A stretch of DNA of 10,039 bases from Methanoregula sp. (GTDB taxonomy: Archaea; Halobacteriota; Methanomicrobia; Methanomicrobiales; Methanospirillaceae). The position numbers were made by a program, and so were the translations under genes. Under the pieces are notes generated by a model, which saw only the letters and a list, made by a program, of their open reading frames with translations, had not been told where the DNA came from and made no database searches. This document shows, one piece after another, positions 1 to 6,659 of the stretch (its first letter is position 1; each line of letters begins with the position of its first letter). The stretch is from NCBI GenBank assembly GCA_023228295.1, contig JALOBP010000099.1, positions 1-10,039 of the forward strand, in the 5' to 3' direction.

Positions 1-57
1 TTGGTCGGCCGCCGGGATTTTCTGGTGCTCCGGGGGATCGTCCGAAGAGGCCCCATC

Positions 58-2760
58 TCATGAGTATCGGGGAACGGGAATGCTTTCCTTTCTCCGGGCC
101 CGTATCCGCCATTTATAGAGTTCATGCAGTACAAAGAGCAGGATGGGGAAGGGGATGAGGAGCAGGAGATACTGGGGGGGGACATTTGCGGTGTTGAAGA
201 TAAACTGGACTTGTGGGACATTCAGGATCATGTAAATCCAGATGAACTCCACGATGATGGCGATGATGAGCAGTTTATTGGAAAATAACCCCCTGCCAAA
301 CGATGAGTGTTCCCAGGACCGCAGCGTCCACACGTTCATGAGCTGGCAGGTGATGGCCCCAAGAAGGGTCATGGTCATTGCCTGGTAATGGAGCGTGGTG
401 TTCGTGATGGAGAGATCGCCGTATTGCCACCCGGAGAGGAAGAGAAAACCGAGAAATGCCACCATTGCAGCTACCCCTTCAATCGCCCCGAGGAAGAAAT
501 ACCCCCGTTTGAACACTTCAGCATCCAGGATCCGCTCGTTTTTCCCGACCGGCGGCCGGTCCATGATATCTTCCTCCGGTTTTTCGCTCCCGAGGGCAAG
601 GCCGGGGAGCATGTCGGACCCGAGATCGATGGTCAGGATCTGGATGACCGAGAGGGGGAGAGGGATTCTTAAGAAAAACTGGAGAATATAGGGGAGTATC
701 TCCGGCACATTTGATGAAAGGATGTAGGTGACGAATTTTTTGATATTAAAGTACACCGTCCTCCCTTCCTCAATGGCAGCGACAATGGAAGCGAAGTTGT
801 CGTCCAACAGGATCATGTCGGATGCCTCCCGTGCAACCTCGGTTCCCTTGATCCCCATGGATATCCCGATATCGGCTTTCCGGAGGGCCGGGGCATCATT
901 TACCCCGTCTCCGGTCATCGCAACCACCTCGCCGTTTGTCTGGAGCAGGGTGGCGATCCGGAGTTTCTGTTCAGAACGCATCCTCGCAAAGAGGACCGAC
1001 CGGGTTTTTAAGACCTCCTGGAGTTCATTGTCCGGCATTTTTATACATTCATCGCCGGTGATCGTGACATCCACCTGCATACCGATCTTCTCCGCGATAG
1101 CCCGTGCGGTGATCGGGTTGTCCCCGGTGAGCATCATGACCCGGATCCCGGCCTTTTTACACGTCCTGATTGCCTCATACACCTCCTCGCGGGGAAGGTC
1201 CATGATGGCGACAAGTCCGAGCATGGTAAGTTCTTCTTCCATCTCCCCTTCCCGGAACGAAACTGCCAGGACCCGGTAGGCTTTCTTCTCAAAAGTTGCA
1301 GCGTTCTCTAAAAATTTTTGTCTGGCAGTATCATCGTAGGGGACGGGCCTGCCCGCATTATCCAGATAATGGGTGCAAAGGGGCAGAAGGGTCTCAACGG
1401 CACCTTTGGAGAAGAGGTACGTTTTTCCCTCGTGCCTCCAGACCGATGACATCATCTTCCGCTCGCTGGTGAAGGGAAACTCGGCAAATTTTTCATAGCC
1501 GCCAATCTCCGGCGTTATTTTGTACGCAGCGGCAACGATAGCCAGTTCTGTGGGGTCCCCAAAGGGTTCCCCCCCGGTAAAATGGGCACGGCAGTTGAGC
1601 CGGCCGGCACGGAGGAACTGGTCCAGCCGCTCCTTTGAGCTCTCATTCCTGCTGGCAAATGCAAACGTTCCGGACAGGGAATACCCTTCTCCGGAGACCG
1701 TTATCTCTTCTCCCCCGGTAAGGTAGATCTCCCGGAGGGTCATCTCATTGCGGGTAAGGGTCCCGGTCTTATCGGTGCAGATGACCGTGGCACTCCCAAG
1801 GGTCTGGGCGGAATCAAGGTTTTTTATCAGGGCATTCCTTTTTGCCATATTCTGGCTTGCCAGCGAGAGGGAGAGGGTGATGGTCGGGAGCATTCCTTCC
1901 GGAACATTTGCCACGATTAAGGAGAGGGAAAAGATAGCGGCAATAAGCAGCCCTCTTCCAGAAAGATAGCCCAGGACAAGGAAGACTGCCCCCATAAGAA
2001 GTGCTGCCAGCGTAAGGAGCCTCGTGATCCGTATGATCTCAATCTGCATCGGTGTCGGTCTCTTCTTAACCGCACTTGCAAGGGAGGCAATCTTTCCAAA
2101 CTCGGTATTTTTCCCGGTCGTGGTTACCATGGCAATGGCATTTCCCCCGGTCACGGTCGTTCCGGCAAAAACAGCATTTGCCGCATCAAGCGGAGATTGT
2201 GATTCTATGGGGGTCGCAGTTCTCCGGGACGGGCGTGATTCTCCTGTGAGGGTTGCATTATTGACATACAGGGAATTTTCACTTATGATAACCGCATCAG
2301 CACCAATCCGGTCACCTTCTTCCAGTATGAGGATATCACCCGGGACCAGTGATGATGCCTTAACGTTCTGGTTCTTTTTGTTTCGGCGGACCGTGATCGA
2401 TGAGGGCATGAGTTTTTTCAAGGCTTCAACGGTTTTATCGGCCCGGTACTCCTGCCAGAAAGCAAACGTTGCATTGACCATGACCGCCCCGAAGATGGCA
2501 ACCCCCAAAATTTCATATCCTTCCCCGGGAGCGTACTGGCTGGCAACCATGGAGAGGACTGCTGCAATTTCTAACAGGATGGCAAAAAACTGGACGTACT
2601 GGAGAAGGTACTCTTTAAAATAATTCTTGCCCTGCCGTTTCTCTATCTCGTTGGGCCCGAATTTTTTCTGGCGGATTGTAACCTCTGCATCGTTCAGCCC
2701 ATCGGGAGACGAGTCCATGGCCGCGAGTTGTTCATCAGGAGACAGCGCATAATTATTCAT
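58..2760 (-). CDS. Type II P-type cation-transporting ATPase, Na+/K+-ATPase-like (IIC) membrane core
   Basis: 900-aa integral membrane ion pump driven by ATP through a phospho-aspartate intermediate. Visible in order: N-terminal cation-ATPase domain (about 1-50), M1-M2 (about 55-103), actuator loop with TGES (172-175), M3-M4 with VANVPEG (283-289), DKTGT phosphorylation site (D330), nucleotide-binding SKGA (451-454), TGDNP (545-549), hinge TGDGVND (616-622) and six C-terminal helices. M4 E288, M5 SSNVPE (E687), M6 IDLGSD (D712, D716) and M9 E838 match the cation-site acids of animal Na,K-ATPase alpha; SERCA has Asn where D712 sits. The loop after TGES also follows the Na,K pattern. Family knowledge therefore favours a Na+/K+ or H+/K+ type pump, but ion specificity is inferred. 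No beta-subunit gene is visible. ATG at 2760 has no Shine-Dalgarno site but sits about 30 bp from a TATA element, suggesting a near-leaderless transcript. Ca2+ transport is the main alternative. Confidence 0.96.
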   Translation of the reverse strand: MNNYALSPDEQLAAMDSSPDGLNDAEVTIRQKKFGPNEIEKRQGKNYFKEYLLQYVQFFAILLEIAAVLSMVASQYAPGEGYEILGVAIFGAVMVNATFAFWQEYRADKTVEALKKLMPSSITVRRNKKNQNVKASSLVPGDILILEEGDRIGADAVIISENSLYVNNATLTGESRPSRRTATPIESQSPLDAANAVFAGTTVTGGNAIAMVTTTGKNTEFGKIASLASAVKKRPTPMQIEIIRITRLLTLAALLMGAVFLVLGYLSGRGLLIAAIFSLSLIVANVPEGMLPTITLSLSLASQNMAKRNALIKNLDSAQTLGSATVICTDKTGTLTRNEMTLREIYLTGGEEITVSGEGYSLSGTFAFASRNESSKERLDQFLRAGRLNCRAHFTGGEPFGDPTELAIVAAAYKITPEIGGYEKFAEFPFTSERKMMSSVWRHEGKTYLFSKGAVETLLPLCTHYLDNAGRPVPYDDTARQKFLENAATFEKKAYRVLAVSFREGEMEEELTMLGLVAIMDLPREEVYEAIRTCKKAGIRVMMLTGDNPITARAIAEKIGMQVDVTITGDECIKMPDNELQEVLKTRSVLFARMRSEQKLRIATLLQTNGEVVAMTGDGVNDAPALRKADIGISMGIKGTEVAREASDMILLDDNFASIVAAIEEGRTVYFNIKKFVTYILSSNVPEILPYILQFFLRIPLPLSVIQILTIDLGSDMLPGLALGSEKPEEDIMDRPPVGKNERILDAEVFKRGYFFLGAIEGVAAMVAFLGFLFLSGWQYGDLSITNTTLHYQAMTMTLLGAITCQLMNVWTLRSWEHSSFGRGLFSNKLLIIAIIVEFIWIYMILNVPQVQFIFNTANVPPQYLLLLIPFPILLFVLHELYKWRIRARRKESIPVPRYS

Positions 2761-2788
2761 AACTCAAGATACTACAGGATTACATTAC

Positions 2789-2802
2789 CCCTATTAAAAC
2801 CC
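2789..2802. promoter_or_regulatory. Shared divergent TATA element of ATPase gene and cotransporter relic
   Basis: The core CTATTAAAAC (2791-2800) reads as TTTTAATAG on the other strand, so it can act as an archaeal TATA box in both directions. With the usual spacing of about 26 bp, leftward transcription would start near 2769, about 9 nt before the ATPase ATG. Rightward transcription would start near 2821, about 12 nt before the ATG at 2833. The symmetry supports 2833 as the original start of the relic. Inferred from sequence only. Confidence 0.5.
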
Positions 2803-2832
2803 GACTGCGAAAAACAGCAGGCAGAAACACGT

Positions 2833-3130
2833 ATGGACTCCGCTGCACAATCAAAAATCTCCTGACCGTATCCCCGCCTCGGAACCGGTCCGGTTCGGGA
2901 TGGTGACCGGCGTTTATGTCCCGACACTCCTGACTATTCTCGGGGTCATCTTGTACCTCCGCCTTGGCTGGGTAGTGGGAAGCGTCGGGCTTGCCGGCTG
3001 CTGGCTGATTATTGCCATTGTATTTACCATCACCACCACCACAACGCTCTCGATGGCTTCCATCATCAGCAATATCAGGATTGGTCCGGGTGGTGGAATG
3101 CAGGATTTTCTATCGCGTCTCTCTTGTTGA
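2833..3130 (+). pseudogene. N-terminal relic of a cation-chloride cotransporter (SLC12/APC family)
   Basis: The frame from ATG 2900 encodes VYVPTLLTILGVILYLRLGW, then VVGSVGLAG, a Thr-rich membrane segment and SNIRIGPGGG. These are hallmarks of the first two helices and the gly-rich motif of SLC12-like cation-chloride cotransporters in the APC superfamily. Homology then stops: the family continues with an aromatic/ISRSLG motif, whereas here a garbled segment ends at TGA 3128-3130. Upstream, the likely original start at ATG 2833 gives MDSAAQSKIS and hits TGA at 2863. Removing one T there fuses it to DRIPASEPVRFG in the transporter frame. So a single-base frameshift and loss of most of the 3' portion are both visible. 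Intact family members are several hundred residues long; about 95 codons remain. It is not expected to function. The pairing with a Na,K-like ATPase suggests a former ion-transport unit. Confidence 0.82.
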
Positions 3131-3162
3131 GGTTTGTGACACGGATACCCCCTCGGTTGAGG

Positions 3163-3174
3163 GTTACCGGTAAC
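3163..3174. repeat. Perfect 12-bp palindrome GTTACCGGTAAC
   Basis: GTTACCGGTAAC is identical to its reverse complement. It sits about 35 bp after the point where cotransporter homology ends and directly abuts the CCCTC/GAGGG hairpin. It could be a protein-binding site, a recombination site or chance. No paired copy is seen in the window. Confidence 0.45.
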
Positions 3175-3323
3175 GATGACTCACTTAGCTGTTTTGAATG
3201 GGTGTCCGACCCGTGGTATCTGGGCTGTTGTGGGGGGCTGACGCTCCGTGCGGCACCCCCTGGTGGAACTGGGAGCCGGAGCACAGATGCCCGGGACCGG
3301 CCGTGATGTGCCGGGGCCCCCCC

Positions 3324-3382
3324 AAAAAAAGTGGAGCGCCAGAGCGGGCACCCAAAAAACGATGGGGAAAATGGATCAAAAA
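3324..3382 (-). terminator. Probable U-tract termination zone for the membrane-protein gene
   Basis: On the minus strand, downstream of the stop codon at 3395-3397, there are T5 (3382-3378), T6 (3359-3354) and T7 (3330-3324) runs. Archaeal RNA polymerase commonly terminates on such repeated U-tracts without requiring a strong hairpin. Assigned by position and composition only. Confidence 0.4.
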
Positions 3383-3394
3383 CCATCCCGTCAC

Positions 3395-4036
3395 TTACAT
3401 GGGCGTGGCCTGGATCTCGCGTGGGAGCAGCTGCTTGAGAAGCACTTCCGGCACCTGCTGGGAGGTATGGATCGCCATATCGAAGTATGCAAGATTATCC
3501 CGGTTTCCTTTGTACTTCAGGTTTACCTGGAAGTTGGTATCCATGAGTTTGATCACCCCGAGTGTTGTGACGATCGCACGCCGCTCGTTAATCACCCGGT
3601 CCTCCCCGTCCACAAGTTTCTGCCGGTTGCCATCAATATCCGAGATCAACTCGTCATCGAATGAAAGTACTGTCATCTGTGAGTTCCCTATTGCTATCGG
3701 CTGCCCTTCGGGGAACGTAACCGAATACGTGGTAGTATACGGTAACGCGTAATTGGTTGAGACATCCGTGACAGATACCGACAGCGTGAGAACCGCCAGT
3801 AGAGCAGCAATGATGAGTATGACCACAAGACCTATGACAATCTTTGCGCCGGTTCCCATTCCCTCAGGCTGTGGCTGTTTTGCATTTTCGCGATTCCGTT
3901 CCTCCTGCACCCCCTGCACTCGTCCCTTCTCGGCAGCCTGATCACGCGCATGCTGCATGTCCTGTTCATCGATTCGTCCTTTTTGCCGGGCCACTTCCCG
4001 GCCTTCCTCATCATCCCGTGAAACAATTTCATCCAT
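3395..4036 (-). CDS. Single-pass membrane protein, unrecognised
   Basis: 213 aa. Residues 1-58 are very hydrophilic and rich in Glu, Arg and Gln with helical, possibly coiled-coil character (many R/E/Q/D around 10-55). One hydrophobic segment at about 65-88 (KIVIGLVVILIIAALLAVL) forms a membrane anchor. Residues 90-213 have alternating beta-like pattern with short charged turns (VTFPEGQPIAIG, SFDDELISDIDG, VINERRAIVTTLG) and no Cys. The positive-inside pattern is ambiguous. A cytosolic N-terminus and external C-terminal domain is the simplest reading. The start ATG at 4036 is preceded by GGAG about 9 nt upstream. It is probably monocistronic: TATA element at 4108-4118 and U-tracts after the stop. 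I do not recognise a family or function. The C-terminus ends right at the border of the gene-free scar, so a slightly altered 3' end cannot be excluded. Confidence 0.85.
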   Translation of the reverse strand: MDEIVSRDDEEGREVARQKGRIDEQDMQHARDQAAEKGRVQGVQEERNRENAKQPQPEGMGTGAKIVIGLVVILIIAALLAVLTLSVSVTDVSTNYALPYTTTYSVTFPEGQPIAIGNSQMTVLSFDDELISDIDGNRQKLVDGEDRVINERRAIVTTLGVIKLMDTNFQVNLKYKGNRDNLAYFDMAIHTSQQVPEVLLKQLLPREIQATPM

Positions 4037-4107
4037 GTGAAATACTCCTGTCTTCCCGATACGTTTTCGTCGTTTTTCAAATGCAGTCCGGGGATTTACC
4101 CTATAAC

Positions 4108-4118
4108 ATTTTTTTAAA
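4108..4118 (-). promoter_or_regulatory. TATA element for the single-pass membrane protein gene
   Basis: Read on the minus strand this is TTTAAAAAAAT, a good archaeal TATA match. A start about 26 nt downstream (near 4087) would give a leader of roughly 50 nt carrying the GGAG site before ATG 4036. Confidence 0.4.
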
Positions 4119-4174
4119 CAACGATGTCATCAGGGAATTTTGCCTGGTTCTCTCGTAATGATACCAGATAGGGG

Positions 4175-4199
4175 CGTTATATAACCGGAAGGGTATAAA
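4175..4199 (+). promoter_or_regulatory. Two strong TATA-like boxes (TTATATAA, TATAAATA), orphan promoter
   Basis: TTATATAA (4175-4182) and TATAAATA (4192-4199) are close to the archaeal TATA consensus. Rightward initiation near 4200-4225 would enter a stretch with no well-supported gene for over 500 bp, so the transcript may be a small RNA, a mini-ORF mRNA or a long leader to the Hsp20-like gene. The boxes are partly symmetric and could also serve the leftward gene, though that would give a leader above 100 nt. Confidence 0.4.
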
Positions 4200-4759
4200 T
4201 ACCGTGTCAAACATTGCAAAATCTGAACTGAAACACTGCAGGCACATTCTTGCCTCGTTTACAGGGATTTGTTCGTGCTCAAAAGGGGATATTGACGTAC
4301 ATGGAATGCCAAAAAAAACGAAACAAGAATTGCAAAAACCAGACAGGTTTATCTGCTTTCCTAAAGAGGTAGGCATCGGGTAGTATGGAACCCGGGGGGT
4401 GGAACGTCATACTTGAGAAAAAGATCTTCACATCTGACCGCGTTGATGGAAAAAAGCCGAAACCGACACTATGCCACGCCTCCGGATGGATGAGGAAAAA
4501 TCTATAAAAACCATAAAAACGGCATTTTCCTCACAACATCTGAAGATATCATACATACAAAAAGCCCCATGGATACAGGTTAAATTCCAATGTCAGCACT
4601 GCAACAATACGGTATTCCTGTTTGTATGCCAGCACGTGATCGGCCACGATTATTCCCGATCTTTTTTGGTATGCTTCGGATAATTGAGAACGCGATACAG
4701 GACCGGAAATCATCAATGCCATACCCCGTACGATGACCCGGAAATCTGAGGGCAGGACT
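4200..4759 (+). other. Gene-poor stretch with three doubtful small ORFs
   Basis: Downstream of the orphan TATA boxes, the plus strand carries three small frames. 4301-4372 is 23 aa beginning MECQKKRNKNCKN. 4385-4507 is 40 aa beginning MEPGGWNVILEKKIF. 4471-4683 is 70 aa with a CQHC motif and further Cys/His near its end. None has a well-placed ribosome site, and 4385-4507 and 4471-4683 overlap in different frames. A short AGGCA/TGCCT hairpin lies at 4240-4255. The stretch is visibly more AT-rich than flanking genes. I regard it as untranslated or decayed DNA, with a small RNA or mini-protein possible. Confidence 0.35.
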
Positions 4760-5041
4760 ATGCGAACAAATGATAAGAAAAAAGAAGATCCAATAGAGAC
4801 GATCGAACCTGCCACAACTGTTTTTGATGATGGGAAATTTTTTCACATTCATACAGAACTGCCAGATGTTGTTGAGGAAAAAATCAAAATCGACCTGGAC
4901 GACCACTCCACCTCAGTTACCATTGCTGCATCCAGCGCCGATAAACAGTATCTGATCTCAATCACGGCGCCCTGGGAAGTTCGGTTCAGCAAAAAGCGGT
5001 TTGCCGAAGGGGTCCTTGAACTTATCCTGGAAAAAAAGTAA
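4760..5041 (+). CDS. Minimal Hsp20/alpha-crystallin-like protein
   Basis: 93 aa, presumably cytosolic. After a Lys/Glu-rich N-terminus (1-20), residues 26-92 follow the alpha-crystallin pattern: FFHIHTELPDVVEEKIKIDL at 27-46 (family ELPGV..E.I.V.L), a beta strand SVTIAASS, a Y..I..P block at 64-71, and FAEGVLELIL at 81-90, equivalent to the hallmark A-x-x-x-G-V-L strand. Small heat-shock proteins bind unfolding client proteins without ATP; some archaeal relatives of this size belong to gas-vesicle (GvpH-like) or orphan groups. It lacks the long N-terminal arm and the C-terminal I-x-I tail needed for large oligomers, so a dimer or partner-bound form is likely (inference). I chose ATG 4760 because an AGGGC/CAGG purine patch lies just upstream and the protein then begins close to the domain; an in-frame ATG at 4733 lacks any ribosome site. 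Confidence 0.8.
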   Translation: MRTNDKKKEDPIETIEPATTVFDDGKFFHIHTELPDVVEEKIKIDLDDHSTSVTIAASSADKQYLISITAPWEVRFSKKRFAEGVLELILEKK

Positions 5042-5469
5042 CTCCTGACAATTCCCGGCTACATTATTTGTGATTTGACCTTTTCTCGATTTTAGCCGAT
5101 TCCGATTCCAAACTTTGTTGCAAAATTTGTAATCAGACCCAGATCGTATAATAGATATTCAATATTCGGGATGGGTGAGACCAATTCCCGTCTTAGAGTA
5201 TTCATCTGGATTATTTCAGGCCGGAGAGGATGTCGAACGATTTAAAACGAGCTACCGGCATGTAAACGGGAATTTTCACCGGCAGAATCCTGCGGTATTT
5301 CACCGCTTTTGAGCATCGTGCCCCGCGACCGGGTGTGGTTGCTGCGAACACGCTGATTGTTTTTATGGGGAATTTATCCGGTCTTACTGCGAATATCCGC
5401 ATGCTGACTGAAGAGGAAGAATCCACCCCCGTGCATTTGCGCTCAGCACAAATCCTGACCTCCACCCAT
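5042..5469. other. Intergenic stretch between convergent genes, no supported gene
   Basis: The Hsp20-like and AI-2E genes converge across this 428-bp gap. T-rich sequence (TTTT tracts near 5081-5094) follows the Hsp20-like stop and may end its transcript. A TATA-like CGTATAATAG near 5145-5154 lies about 22 bp before an ATG at 5171 that opens only 24 codons. On the minus strand, an 84-codon frame starting at GTG 5465 resembles no family I know, and the opposite plus frame is open without a start. A small GCAG/CTGC hairpin lies near 5281-5294. Nothing is firm enough to call a gene. Confidence 0.5.
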
Positions 5470-5477
5470 AAAAAAAA
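5470..5477 (-). terminator. U8 tract immediately after the AI-2E permease stop codon
   Basis: Eight A residues on the plus strand read as T8 directly following the TAA stop of the leftward permease gene. A bare U-tract at this position is typical of archaeal transcript ends. No strong hairpin precedes it. Confidence 0.5.
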
Positions 5478-6536
5478 TTATTCGTCCCCTTTTTTCCTGC
5501 CCTTCTCTTCAAACAGGTGGTTGACCCCAAGGGTCACATTGATCCAGCGGAGTTCGTCCGACAGCTGGAAGGTGAGGAGGATGAACAGCGTGAACGGGAC
5601 CGAGAAGAGCATCCCGACAAGGCCAAAAAGCCAGCCCCAGAAGATAACCGAGAAGATGACAATGAGTGCTGGCATCTCGAACTTTCGGGCTGCAAGGAAT
5701 GAGTAGACCGGGTTCTCAACAATAAGGTTCAGAATGCAGACCACGACAACAACCGCAACTGCCCCGGGTATACCAAACTGGAGCCAGGCCAGAATCAGAG
5801 CGGGTATTGCTGCAATGACGAGACCAAAGAACGGGATGTATCCAAGGATAAATGTCAGCGTTCCCCACAAGATCGCCCCATGGACCCCGATAACCCCCAA
5901 AAAACCCCCAAAGAGAACCCCGTGAATGAAGTTCGTCTCGGTCCGGACGACAATGAAATCAATCACATACCCGGTCATACGCGAGAAGCTCTGCATCGTT
6001 GCCGACTCCCGCCCGAAGCGCTCCTCGAACCGGGCAGTGATCGAAGGCACTTCCAGAAGGGTAAAGAACGATAGTATTCCGACAAAGAATAGGAACATCA
6101 GCAGGTCGCCAATGAGCGTTGCACTGGAGAACCCGTAGGATACAACGTCGCCGATTTTTATCGAAGGCGGTTCACTCAGGATGTCGGATATGCCGAAGGG
6201 TGCCAGCATGGCGGAGATATCGGCAAGCCGGACATTGAGTTCCTGCTGGTATTGCGGGAGATCGGTGACCACGGAGTTGAGCGACAGGGCCGTAAGTGTG
6301 ATGAAGGCAACGATGACGATACCTGCAGCAAGTGAAATAATCAGCACTGACGCGAATGTTGAGAGCCCTTTCTCTTTCAGCCAGATCTGGGCAGGTATCA
6401 CAAGCATGGTGATGATCAGGGACATCAGGATGAGCGTGACGATATAGGCCGTCATCTTCACTGCAATGAGGATGATGAATAGGAGCGCAATGGCAAGGAG
6501 GGAGCGTTCCACCCGGGACATTTCCGTTAAAACCAT
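5478..6536 (-). CDS. AI-2E family transporter (PF01594-type polytopic membrane protein)
   Basis: 352 aa. Two hydrophobic segments at the N-terminus (about 12-48), a third after a short charged loop, a hydrophilic loop (VVTDLPQYQQELN onward), then a hydrophobic C-terminal half. Family hallmarks are GYIPFFGLVIAAIPALILAW and the NPVYSFLAARKFEMPAL block followed by FWGWLFGLVGMLFSVPFT, which match the conserved C-terminal signature of AI-2E (TqsA/YdiK/PerM) proteins. Known members have been linked to autoinducer-2 export or Na+/H+ antiport; in a methanogen the substrate is unknown, and antiport or small-molecule efflux is possible. The acidic/basic tail EEKGRKKGDE ends at TAA 5478. I chose ATG 6536; an in-frame ATG at 6590 would add 18 residues, but an A-rich TATA-like element at 6591-6601 would then abut it, while it is well placed for 6536. 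Transcribed alone and divergent from the repeat protein. Confidence 0.92.
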   Translation of the reverse strand: MVLTEMSRVERSLLAIALLFIILIAVKMTAYIVTLILMSLIITMLVIPAQIWLKEKGLSTFASVLIISLAAGIVIVAFITLTALSLNSVVTDLPQYQQELNVRLADISAMLAPFGISDILSEPPSIKIGDVVSYGFSSATLIGDLLMFLFFVGILSFFTLLEVPSITARFEERFGRESATMQSFSRMTGYVIDFIVVRTETNFIHGVLFGGFLGVIGVHGAILWGTLTFILGYIPFFGLVIAAIPALILAWLQFGIPGAVAVVVVVCILNLIVENPVYSFLAARKFEMPALIVIFSVIFWGWLFGLVGMLFSVPFTLFILLTFQLSDELRWINVTLGVNHLFEEKGRKKGDE

Positions 6537-6621
6537 GGTTGCTTTGTTAGTCTGTCCTAAATGGATACAAAGCTTATCCCAATGGATCATTAGTTTTTTT
6601 GGGATTTGAGAGCCATACGGG

Positions 6622-6634
6622 CTTATCAGATAAG
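6622..6634. promoter_or_regulatory. Palindrome CTTATC-A-GATAAG in the divergent intergenic region
   Basis: A perfect 6+6 bp inverted repeat with a one-base centre lies between the AI-2E permease and the repeat-protein gene, 25 bp upstream of the latter's ATG. Position and symmetry suit an operator for a dimeric regulator. No regulator gene is adjacent and no second copy is seen. Confidence 0.35.
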
Positions 6635-6659
6635 GGACATAACTATCCGGGAATACATT

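Larger units (their letters stand above)
3131..3394. other. Gene-free GC-rich stretch with hairpins and homopolymer tracts
   Basis: No convincing coding frame is present. It lies between the transporter relic and the convergent membrane-protein gene. Visible structure: a hairpin CCCTC/GAGGG (3150-3163), a perfect 12-bp palindrome (3163-3174), runs of G and C (GGGGGG near 3232-3237 facing CCCCC near 3255-3260; CCCCCCC at 3317-3323), and A-tracts at 3324-3330, 3354-3359 and 3378-3382. It may be the scar of the deletion that removed the transporter gene, or a short repeat element. I cannot tell which from one copy. Confidence 0.5.

Noticed and set aside
1..61. Possible start of a further minus-strand gene at ATG 61, overlapping the ATPase stop (ATGA), or at ATG 56
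   Set aside because: Only about 20 codons are visible, no ribosome site is present, and two frames are open with unlike compositions. It cannot be decided from this window.
2024..2623. Long plus-strand open frames inside the ATPase gene (up to about 199 codons)
   Set aside because: They are antisense to a gene with all P-type ATPase motifs. Their translations are Ser/Arg/Thr-rich without family features.
3198..3752. Plus-strand open frame of 184 codons across the gap and the membrane-protein gene
   Set aside because: Antisense to a gene with a ribosome site and membrane helix; the translation is Trp/Cys/Pro/Arg-rich and unlike a folded protein.
4733..4759. Longer start for the Hsp20-like protein at ATG 4733
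   Set aside because: No purine-rich ribosome site precedes it. The 9 extra residues add nothing conserved.
5211..5465. 84-codon minus-strand frame starting at GTG 5465
   Set aside because: Non-ATG start, no promoter, no recognisable motif, and the opposite strand is equally open. Kept only as a remark in the intergenic entry.
6537..6590. N-terminal extension of the AI-2E permease to ATG 6590
   Set aside because: Hydrophilic 18 residues unlike the family start. The A-rich promoter-like element would touch the start codon. Still possible.
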